Source of the DNA: SB15 sp964639245 | GTDB lineage: Bacteria > Chloroflexota > Anaerolineae > Aggregatilineales > J027 | Direction of reading: 5' to 3' | DNA: 64,000 nucleotides | Assembly: GCA_964639245.1 (NCBI GenBank) | Contig: CAZXCU010000012.1 | Location: 1-64,000 of the forward strand | Shown here: in pieces, positions 23,774-30,968 of the stretch | Layout of the letters: each line of letters starts with the position of its first letter | Position numbering within the stretch: the stretch's first letter is position 1 | Notes under the pieces: generated by a model | Told to the model about the DNA's origin: nothing | What the model saw: the letters and a program-made list of their open reading frames with translations, nothing else | Databases searched by the model: none | Position numbers and translations under genes: made by a program

Positions 23774-25318
23774 ATGAGACAACGAGGGCGTTCCGATACC
23801 GAAGCGATTTCCCTTGAATTGTTAAGCGGATTTTTTATGATTTTGGGTTTATCCGCATGGGCCTATCTGTTTATTAGCATCAACACCGACGATGCCATCA
23901 AAGAGGCCACCCGCAACAACGACCAATCCATTGTGCTGGCATTTCTGGATAGCTTAGGGATTACCCTTCCCCTGCTGATTATCGCCTTCGGGGGAGCGAT
24001 GTTCTATCTTGGCACACGACTCCGCCAGCGCACCATCAGCGCGGCACGTTGGGCGCAGGTAGCGCTCGTCTGGCTGGTGGTGGGGGCCGTGGTACTCATG
24101 GTTGTTTTGTTTATCAACGGCGGCGAAGGCGATAACCCGCTCGTCGAAGAATCCTTTAGCGTCTCCGATGGCATTTCCGCCGCCCTGCCTCCTGCGCTCA
24201 TGCTCATCCCACTGGGCATCTCCCTCGCTTGGCTGAATCATGTCATCGACACCAGCTTTGAGGGCGAGGAAACACTGGGGTCTGCCAATGCCCGTGTCGC
24301 TTGGAATCTGCTCATTCCCACGGTGGTTGTCCTCATCATTGTCGCCGCCCGCCCCCTTGAAGAAACCTTCATCACCAGTCTCACCGATAAACGCTTCGCG
24401 GGGACAGACCCGATAAAATTTATCGGGGTGGAAAATTATCAAGAACTGCTGACCTTCCGTGTGGATACCGTCGAGTGCAAAAAAGAAGAGGGCAGCGACG
24501 AATGTTCGGTGCAGGCGCGGACAGGCGATATTAGCTGGGACTCGATTGATACCGAAAAATTGCGCGAAGGCTACCGTACTGCCACGGTTATTTCTGTTGG
24601 GGGCGATTCTGGCTTGGCGATTAGCGGTAAAGATTCCGCATTCTTAGAAGCCATCGGCAACACGCTCCGTTTTACTTTTGTCTCAGTGCTGCTGGAGTTG
24701 CTCTTGGGGCTGCTGATCGCCCAAGTGGTCAATTCCAATTTTCCCGGACGTGGCCTCATGCGAACCGCCATGCTCGTCCCATGGGCGATTCCGACAGTGG
24801 TATCTGCCCGTTTGTGGGATACCATGCTGCGCGATAATCCTTCCGGCATTATCAACAAAATCGCGCTGGATCTGGGCATCCTTGACCAATCCAAAGCATG
24901 GCTGGCAGACCAAGCGCTCATGATGCCCGCCATTATCGCGGTGGATGTGTGGAAAACCGCCCCGTTTATGGCGCTGCTGATTCTGGCAGGGCTGCAAACC
25001 ATCCCCAGCGATTTGTATGAAGCAGCGGCAGTGGATGGCGCGGGCAAAGTCCGTCAATTTTTCAGCATCACCCTCCCCCTGCTGCGTCCGACGATTGCAG
25101 TGGCGCTGGTGTTCCGTACTTTGGACGCGCTGCGGGCATTTGACGTGTTTCAAGTGCTGGTGGGCGACCAGATTCACTCGATGGCAACCTACAACCACGA
25201 ACAATTAATTCAAAACCAGAACGGTGGATACGCCTCGGCGATTGGGGTGGTTATCTTCGTGATGATTTTAATTTTCACAGTCATCTACGTCCGTTCACTC
25301 GGTATTGAAAACGACTAG
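23774..25318 (+). CDS. Sugar ABC transporter permease, MalF-like
   Basis: 514 residues. The C-terminal half carries the six-helix permease core with the coupling loop YEAAAVDGAGKVRQFFSITL (about 418-437). The N-terminal 175 residues add three or four extra membrane helices and a soluble segment (about 215-280, with VECKKEEGSDECSV) interrupts the core like the large MalF outer loop. The two Cys in that loop could form a disulphide. It is followed at 9 bp by the partner permease. No ATPase gene is linked, so a shared one elsewhere is likely. Confidence 0.9.
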   Translation: MRQRGRSDTEAISLELLSGFFMILGLSAWAYLFISINTDDAIKEATRNNDQSIVLAFLDSLGITLPLLIIAFGGAMFYLGTRLRQRTISAARWAQVALVWLVVGAVVLMVVLFINGGEGDNPLVEESFSVSDGISAALPPALMLIPLGISLAWLNHVIDTSFEGEETLGSANARVAWNLLIPTVVVLIIVAARPLEETFITSLTDKRFAGTDPIKFIGVENYQELLTFRVDTVECKKEEGSDECSVQARTGDISWDSIDTEKLREGYRTATVISVGGDSGLAISGKDSAFLEAIGNTLRFTFVSVLLELLLGLLIAQVVNSNFPGRGLMRTAMLVPWAIPTVVSARLWDTMLRDNPSGIINKIALDLGILDQSKAWLADQALMMPAIIAVDVWKTAPFMALLILAGLQTIPSDLYEAAAVDGAGKVRQFFSITLPLLRPTIAVALVFRTLDALRAFDVFQVLVGDQIHSMATYNHEQLIQNQNGGYASAIGVVIFVMILIFTVIYVRSLGIEND

Positions 25319-25327
25319 GAGGCCACG

Positions 25328-26170
25328 ATGAATAACAGTTTAGCGATTGTCTACCGCATCGGATTTTATGCGATGGTACTCCTGATTGCGGTGTTCACCA
25401 TGTTTCCGTTTTATTGGGCGGTGGTGACATCCCTTAAAACGGAAGGGGAAGTGCTGCTCCCTGCTCAATTTGTGCCAGACGACCCCACGCTCATCAACTA
25501 TCAAGCGGTGTTCGACAATGACCAATTTTTGCGGGCGCTGCGAAATTCGGCGATTGTTTCTAGCCTCACCGTAGTGCTGTCGCTGGTGATTGGTTCATTC
25601 GCGGCCTATGCCTTGGGGCGGGTGCGTTTTCGCGGACGTACCTTGATGCTTTATGCAGTGTTGGCGATGACCATGTTCCCACAAATTTCGATTTTGTCCG
25701 GCTTGTTTGCCATCGTCAAAGATTTTGACCTCTACGGCTCGCCCCTGTCGCTGATTTTGTCCTACCCCATTTTTACACTGCCGTTTACCGTCTGGGTGCT
25801 GACTTCGTTCTTTCAAGGACTGCCCAGCGAAATCGAACAGGCCGCGCTGGTGGACGGGGCGACTCCCTTCCAAACATTTTATCGGATTTTGCTGCCCCTC
25901 ACTGCCCCGGCGCTGGTCACAACCGGTTTGCTGGCGTTCATTTCTGCGTGGAATGAATATCTGTTCGCGCTGACCTTCACGGTGGTCAATCCGAAATCAC
26001 AAACTGTTCCGGTGGCGATTGCGCTGTTTTCCGGTCAGATTGCCCGTCAAGAACCTGTGGCGGAAGTCATGGCGGCGGTGGTGGTGGTGACAGTCCCCCT
26101 GATTGCCCTCGTGCTGATTTTCCAACGACGGATTCTGGAAGGGCTGACAGCAGGCGCGGTCAAGGGATAG
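25328..26170 (+). CDS. Sugar ABC transporter permease, MalG-like
   Basis: 280 residues with six membrane helices and the coupling loop EQAALVDGATPFQTFYRILL (about 180-199). FTMFPFYWAVVTSLK near the N-terminus is typical of MalG-type permeases. GGAGGCC precedes ATG 25328. It ends the operon; a strong terminator follows 40 bp downstream. Confidence 0.92.
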   Translation: MNNSLAIVYRIGFYAMVLLIAVFTMFPFYWAVVTSLKTEGEVLLPAQFVPDDPTLINYQAVFDNDQFLRALRNSAIVSSLTVVLSLVIGSFAAYALGRVRFRGRTLMLYAVLAMTMFPQISILSGLFAIVKDFDLYGSPLSLILSYPIFTLPFTVWVLTSFFQGLPSEIEQAALVDGATPFQTFYRILLPLTAPALVTTGLLAFISAWNEYLFALTFTVVNPKSQTVPVAIALFSGQIARQEPVAEVMAAVVVVTVPLIALVLIFQRRILEGLTAGAVKG

Positions 26171-26210
26171 TGGTTGGCTTTCAGTTATCAGTTTTCGGTT
26201 TTCAGTTGAC

Positions 26211-26240
26211 AACAAGGGGCGGATGTCCCCTTGTTTTTTT
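26211..26240 (+). terminator. Rho-independent terminator of sugar ABC operon
   Basis: AACAAGGGG (26211-26219) and CCCCTTGTT (26227-26235) with a 7-nt loop, then a T tract. The same stem recurs after two other genes (33060 and 47854). Confidence 0.85.
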
Positions 26241-26303
26241 AACCCACCGGGAACTTTTCTCTAAGCGGGGACGTTTGCTCCACAACATACAGGAGAACCT
26301 CGC

Positions 26304-26786
26304 ATGAAACGCTTGATCCTCTTTTACTTGGGTGGATTTATTCTGGTAGCCGGCATCGCAGCCATCGGGGTTTTGCTGCTCTCCGAAGAAAATGTCGCGT
26401 GTGGCTGCACCCCCGACCCGCATATTTTTATCTCTCAGGCAGAAGCAGAAAATATAATGGCTGCCCCGATTCCGGTGGAAGCCACGAATATCCGGCATGA
26501 CAGTTATAAAGTCGGGAACAACGCGCTCGAAACCTATATCAGTTTTGACCTGCCCGCCCGTCAAACCGAGACCTTTTTAGCCACGCTACCCAATTTGCTG
26601 CCCCTCGACTCCAATCCGATGACCGACCACCCCACCCACATCACCAACTTCGGGGCGATTGACGGTGCGCCAACCCGCTACGAAGTATGGGTTTATAGCA
26701 TCGGCGACGACTGTGAACGCTATGTGCTGGTGAATCAAGATTCCGACGGGCAGCATGGCATCTATCTTTATGTTGAATGCCCGTAG
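26304..26786 (+). CDS. Membrane-anchored hypothetical protein
   Basis: 160 residues. One N-terminal membrane helix (about 6-26), then CGCTPDPHIFISQAEAE; the Cys pair just after the helix could be a non-canonical lipid site but no lipobox is clear. The outer domain has two further Cys (DDCERY and YVECP). No family recognised. CAGGAGAA precedes ATG 26304. Ends 4 bp from the convergent methyltransferase. Confidence 0.65.
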   Translation: MKRLILFYLGGFILVAGIAAIGVLLLSEENVACGCTPDPHIFISQAEAENIMAAPIPVEATNIRHDSYKVGNNALETYISFDLPARQTETFLATLPNLLPLDSNPMTDHPTHITNFGAIDGAPTRYEVWVYSIGDDCERYVLVNQDSDGQHGIYLYVECP

Positions 26787-26790
26787 CATA

Positions 26791-27405
26791 TTAAGGCGCA
26801 GCGATAATCGTATTCACCACCCCGAAAAAGGAACGTTCAGCAGAAATAACCTGTAACCCGGCTTCTTTCACCAAATCGAGTGGCGCTTGATTCCAGCGAC
26901 ACCCCGATGATTGATAGTGGCTGTGGGCGTGCCTGTCCTGATAGCGCCCTAGCCAACCAATGCTGCTGCGCCCATGTTCAATAAGAATAATGCGTCCCTG
27001 TGGCTGACACACCCGCGCCATCTCCCGCAAGGCTGCAATCGGGTCAGGAAAGGTGCAGGTAGACATGGTGGAGACCACCGCCTCAAAACTGGCATCGACA
27101 AATTCAAGCTGTTCGGCATCCATCCGATGCAACTGCATGTTTAACCCCAACTTTTGCGCCCGTTTTTCCGCTAAGTCCAGCATGGCAGGCGTATAATCGA
27201 TGGCGGTGTAACGGTTTTGCGCGGGAAAATACGGAAAATTTTCGCCTGTGCCACACGCCACATCCAGAATATGTCCATTAAAGGATTGAAAAAGGCCGCG
27301 CCGCTTCCAATGCAGCCCCAGCACATAACTTTCCATCCAGCCATTTTTTTGATAGAACGTCGCCATCTCGGTATATTTACGGGCAATTTCATCGCGCTGC
27401 ATCAC
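26791..27405 (-). CDS. Class I SAM-dependent methyltransferase
   Basis: 204 residues. HILDVACGTGENFPYFP is motif I, AIDYTPAMLDLAEKRA binds SAM, and EFVDASFEAVVSTMSTCTFP with PQGRIILIEHGRSS complete the fold. WNQAPLDLVKEAGLQVI is the usual C-terminal element of UbiE-like small-molecule methyltransferases (similar to METTL7-type proteins). GGAGAA lies before ATG 27405; a second ATG follows at once. Substrate unknown. Confidence 0.85.
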   Translation of the reverse strand: MMQRDEIARKYTEMATFYQKNGWMESYVLGLHWKRRGLFQSFNGHILDVACGTGENFPYFPAQNRYTAIDYTPAMLDLAEKRAQKLGLNMQLHRMDAEQLEFVDASFEAVVSTMSTCTFPDPIAALREMARVCQPQGRIILIEHGRSSIGWLGRYQDRHAHSHYQSSGCRWNQAPLDLVKEAGLQVISAERSFFGVVNTIIAAP

Positions 27406-27494
27406 AGATTCTCCTCATCCTTATTCATTACGGATTGAACCCCATTTTGTTGCAGGGTGGTACAATCTGGCAACAATTTTATGGACAGATACCC

Positions 27495-28283
27495 ATGAGC
27501 GAAAATTCGATTGCCTTTGACCGTGCCGCCGAAATTTATGATGGCACACGCGGATTTCCACCCGGTATTGAAAACCAAGCCACCGAACTGATCGCCAAAG
27601 TGGGCCACTTCACCCCCACGACTCGTGTCCTCGAAATTGGCATTGGCACGGGGCGAATCGCGCTGCCGCTTGCGCCACACGTACAGACGATTTACGGGAT
27701 TGACCTTGCCGTTCCGATGATGAAAAAACTCCAAGCCAAACAAACCAGCGAAAAAATTTACCTGACCCATGGCAATGCCGAACACCTCCCCTACCCTGAC
27801 CAGACATTTGACGCGGCGGTGGCGGTACATGTGTTTCATCTGATTCCCGGCTGGAAAAATGTCCTCAAAGAATTGGCACGGGTGTTAAAACCGGAGGGGA
27901 AACTCATCCATGCGTGGGGGGATGAAGTGACAGATACCCTCTGGAGTCGCTGGAACAAGGAATATGCCTATCAATTCAGAACACCCACCAGCTACTTCAA
28001 AAATGAGCAATTTATGCTTGAGGCAGGCTGGCTAAAAACAGGCGAACGGCAAACCTTTCAATATCCCGTGAATTACGCTCTACGTGAGTTCATGACACGG
28101 ATTGAGCAGCGCCAGTTTTCCGCCACATGGCAAATGACCGACGCGCAAATTGCCGATGGGGTTGCGTATATGGAAAAGTTGGTTCAAGAGACCTATGGCG
28201 ACCCTGACCAAAGCATTGAATATGAGCAACGTTTTACCGCCGAAGCCTATCGCCCGCCCTATAATAGACTCAAAGGAGCGTGA
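27495..28283 (+). CDS. Class I SAM-dependent methyltransferase
   Basis: 262 residues: RVLEIGIGTGRIALPLA (motif I), GIDLAVPMMKKL, YPDQTFDAAVAVHVFHL and RVLKPEGKLIHAW. The C-terminal half is a separate helical segment. TGGTACAAT (27464-27472) is a good -10 ahead of it. ATG 27495 is preferred over the in-frame ATG 27435, which lies upstream of that -10. It is first in a likely three-gene unit with the two small genes that follow. It is divergent from the other methyltransferase; the two are not close paralogues. Confidence 0.85.
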   Translation: MSENSIAFDRAAEIYDGTRGFPPGIENQATELIAKVGHFTPTTRVLEIGIGTGRIALPLAPHVQTIYGIDLAVPMMKKLQAKQTSEKIYLTHGNAEHLPYPDQTFDAAVAVHVFHLIPGWKNVLKELARVLKPEGKLIHAWGDEVTDTLWSRWNKEYAYQFRTPTSYFKNEQFMLEAGWLKTGERQTFQYPVNYALREFMTRIEQRQFSATWQMTDAQIADGVAYMEKLVQETYGDPDQSIEYEQRFTAEAYRPPYNRLKGA

Positions 28284-28286
28284 ACC

Positions 28287-28577
28287 ATGAGCAGTCGGAT
28301 TCGTACCAGCCACCCCGCCGGACACACCCCAGCGAATGTTTTTAGCGATCATGATTGGATTCGCCGTCATCAGCAAGCGTTGATTGAAGAATATGGTGAG
28401 GTTTTCATTGTAGTTTACAAAGAACAAGTGCTTGGGATTGGGGATACCCGCGATGAAGCCATTGAAAATGCCGAAAGAAATCTACCGGATGAGGTTGAAT
28501 TCGTGACTCCCCTTGTCGATAGACTCTACATTCCTAACCCCTTCATGCGAATTGTGCCGAGCAAAAAAAAGCCATGA
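28287..28577 (+). CDS. DUF5678-like small protein
   Basis: 96 residues with DWIRRHQQALIEEYGEVFIVVYKEQVLGIGDTRDEAIENAE. This W...Y..FIVV....V.GxGdT.deA pattern resembles the DUF5678 family of cyanobacteria and Chloroflexi, whose role is unknown. CAAAGGAGCG lies before ATG 28287. It overlaps the aspartyl-protease-like gene by 4 bp, a pairing that suggests joint function. Confidence 0.65.
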   Translation: MSSRIRTSHPAGHTPANVFSDHDWIRRHQQALIEEYGEVFIVVYKEQVLGIGDTRDEAIENAERNLPDEVEFVTPLVDRLYIPNPFMRIVPSKKKP

Positions 28578-28987
28578 CACGGTTACAACTGCGCGTTTAT
28601 AAAAATCCGGGTCGTGCAGAAATTGTGACCCAGTTCAAAAGGGTCAACGGCGAATATGAAACCATGACCGCCGTGATAGACACCGGGGCAGAAGTTTCGT
28701 TGTTTCCCGAAACCCTGCTTAAAATTATCGAATATCGCCTTACCCAGCGCGGAAAAATTAAAATTGACCAAGCCGGTATTGCTCTACAAAGTTTTGACGC
28801 GACTGAAGCAATCGTCACGATTCAATTAGAAGACATGATTGGTAATCGTACCCAAGACATCGAAATTCGCGCTTGGTTTACGGACACTGATGTTGTTCTT
28901 CTGGGTTTTGAGGGACTTTTAGACCGCGCCAACCTGCAAATTTCCATGCTCGCAAAACTGGAAGGTTTTTTGGAAATCGATACCTAA
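28574..28987 (+). CDS. Retropepsin-like aspartyl protease domain protein
   Basis: 137 residues. TAVIDTGAEVSLFPETLL carries the DTGA active-site signature of single-domain (dimeric) aspartyl proteases, and VVLLGFEGLLDRANLQIS is the closing strand usually seen as iLG...L. There is no membrane segment, so it is cytoplasmic. It is translationally coupled (ATGA) to the DUF5678-like gene. Natural substrate unknown. Confidence 0.78.
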   Translation: MTRLQLRVYKNPGRAEIVTQFKRVNGEYETMTAVIDTGAEVSLFPETLLKIIEYRLTQRGKIKIDQAGIALQSFDATEAIVTIQLEDMIGNRTQDIEIRAWFTDTDVVLLGFEGLLDRANLQISMLAKLEGFLEIDT

Positions 28988-29039
28988 GCGGGTATAATCT
29001 CCGTAAAAAAACGAACAAATGTTTTAGAGGAGATGCCTC

Positions 29040-29552
29040 ATGACTGAGCAAGAAATTCGGGTGACGGTGGACGAAGTATTGCAACGCATCCACAACGGAT
29101 GGGAACAACTCCACGCCTATCTGAACACCCTCACCCCAGACCAGATGACCCGCCCCACCGACGCGGCAGGCTGGTCGGTCAAAGATCATGTGATGCACCT
29201 TGCCGTGTGGGAAGATGGCATCGAAGCGCTGCTCAACCAGCAATCCCGCGAAGGTCGGATGGGGGTTGACTCTGCCGCATGGCAAAGCGACGATTACGAT
29301 GCGATGAACGATGTGATTTTCAAACAGCACCAATCGAAAAGCCTTGCCGAAGTCCAGCAGATTTTCTCCGAAGTGCATGAGCGCTTGGTCGCCAAAATCC
29401 AGTCCTTAACTGATGAAGATGTCAACCGGGACTACAGCGCGTATGATGCAAGTGGGCCAAATCGCCCCATCTGGCAGACCATCGCGGGGAATACTTTTGG
29501 ACATTACGAAGAACACATTCCTTGGATGCAGACGATTGTAGAAAAGAGTTAA
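29040..29552 (+). CDS. DinB/DfsB-family four-helix-bundle protein
   Basis: 170 residues. The metal-binding His residues are in WSVKDHVMHLAVWEDGIEAL and GHYEEHIPWM, as in ClbS/DfsB and DinB-like proteins. Members act in thiol-dependent detoxification or hydrolyse reactive metabolites; which applies here is unknown. AGAGGAG precedes ATG 29040 and GGGTATAAT lies about 45 bp upstream. The end overlaps the convergent AAC(3)-like gene by 4 bp. Confidence 0.82.
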   Translation: MTEQEIRVTVDEVLQRIHNGWEQLHAYLNTLTPDQMTRPTDAAGWSVKDHVMHLAVWEDGIEALLNQQSREGRMGVDSAAWQSDDYDAMNDVIFKQHQSKSLAEVQQIFSEVHERLVAKIQSLTDEDVNRDYSAYDASGPNRPIWQTIAGNTFGHYEEHIPWMQTIVEKS

Positions 29553-30367
29553 TTGCCCCGATTTTTCTCCATCCACTCCATCGCAAAATCCACCAGAGAA
29601 CGCTGGGGCAGCAGCCGCACAGTCGCCTGCCCCACCCGATGGCGGTCAAGCTGATATGCGTCTTCAAAGGCGCTGCCGATTTGCTCAAAATCGTCGGTGT
29701 CCCAGTCAATCATGTCAAATTCGACCCAGCGTCGTTCGCCATTGACCAGCATCGCGCAGCCTTCATGGATATACTTTTTGCCCCTGTACCGCGCCCGCGA
29801 TTCGGCCAGATGCAGCGAGGTATTATTTTCGTGGCTCACCCCTAGCAGCAGCACCCATCCGTGAAGATCGTAAAGACGCGCCAGTGGGGATTTTTCGCCA
29901 AACATGCTTTTTAAATCGTGGTGCTGGGTGATGAAATCGGCATGTTTACCCCATGCGGCAAATGAACCAATTGGATGGGCGCTACGTTTGACCTCCGGCC
30001 ATGTACGGAACAATTCAGGGATTGCGCCCATCAAGCGCGTCGGAGTGCGGGTCGGGTCATAGGGCGGGGTTTGTTCCCGGATGATTTCCCACCAAGCCTC
30101 CGGGACGGGGGGATGTCGCCAGTGAGCCGGGTCGGTGTTCCCGGCGGTGTGAGTCGGCATAACCAGCGTACCTTCGGGAGAAAGAACGTGCATCAAGGCT
30201 TGAATTACGGTGACAGCGCCCCCCGCAATCCAGCCAAGCCGACTCATGGCGCTGTGAACCAGCACCGGTTGTCCGGCAGCTAATCCACAAGCAGCAAATT
30301 GGTCAACCAGAGAAACAAAAGTCAGCGGCAGTGCTTCAGCAGCAATGGTCTGTGCTTCTGACATCAC
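29549..30367 (-). CDS. Aminoglycoside 3-N-acetyltransferase family protein
   Basis: 272 residues with the AAC(3) blocks: VLVHSAMSRLGWIAGGAVTV, GTLVMPTHTAGNTDP, YDPTRTPTRLMGAIPELFR, SAHPIGSFAAWG and HGWVLLLGVSHENNTSLHLAE. The active-site His and Glu region is intact. Environmental relatives often acetylate unknown substrates, so resistance should not be assumed. Its ATG overlaps the stop of the upstream response regulator (ATGA), making a two-gene operon. Confidence 0.88.
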   Translation of the reverse strand: MMSEAQTIAAEALPLTFVSLVDQFAACGLAAGQPVLVHSAMSRLGWIAGGAVTVIQALMHVLSPEGTLVMPTHTAGNTDPAHWRHPPVPEAWWEIIREQTPPYDPTRTPTRLMGAIPELFRTWPEVKRSAHPIGSFAAWGKHADFITQHHDLKSMFGEKSPLARLYDLHGWVLLLGVSHENNTSLHLAESRARYRGKKYIHEGCAMLVNGERRWVEFDMIDWDTDDFEQIGSAFEDAYQLDRHRVGQATVRLLPQRSLVDFAMEWMEKNRGN

Positions 30368-30744
30368 TGGTGGGTTGCAACATCCGTCAAAATTTTATTG
30401 ACTTTCGCCACTAAATCATGATGCAAAATCGGTTTAGGCAAATAATCATTTGCGCCCGCTTCCATCCCCCGCATCACGCTGTCTGCATCCCCCCGTGCCG
30501 AAAGAATCAAAATCGGGGTTTCGGAGGTATCCCGCCGAGTCCGAATGATTTTGCATAAATCTATACCATCAGTTCCCGGCATCATCACATCTAAAATAAT
30601 CATATCTGGGGTATCTTCGCCCAATACCGACAGCGCGGAATCGGCATCTTTGGCTTTTAAGACCTCAAATCCGCCGCGCTCCAACATAATTCCAATGAGC
30701 GTCAGCGCCCCTATCTCATCATCAACCACTAAAATCCGTTTCAT
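30364..30744 (-). CDS. Single-domain response regulator (CheY-like receiver)
   Basis: 126 residues: ILVVDDE, phosphorylation Asp in MIILDVMMPGTDG, ILILSARGD and NDYLPKPIL with the switch Lys. There is no output domain. The cognate kinase is not adjacent. It is coupled by a 4-bp overlap to the AAC(3)-like gene, an unusual partner. Confidence 0.9.
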   Translation of the reverse strand: MKRILVVDDEIGALTLIGIMLERGGFEVLKAKDADSALSVLGEDTPDMIILDVMMPGTDGIDLCKIIRTRRDTSETPILILSARGDADSVMRGMEAGANDYLPKPILHHDLVAKVNKILTDVATHQ

Positions 30745-30968
30745 GGCAACCCCTTAAAGTCAGGTTCTTGTCAGAGACTATTTTAACACCGATAACAACA
30801 TATAACATGATTTTTTAAAAATGAGCAGTATTTTTTATAATTTTTTCGTTTCTGGCGGTTTGAGTTTTCAAATCATCCCACAAACCTGCACACAATGCTA
30901 ACAAGCCATATTTTTCGCATGGCAAACGAATCGTGTATAATAAGGTCAAAATTCTAGGGATTGAAACG

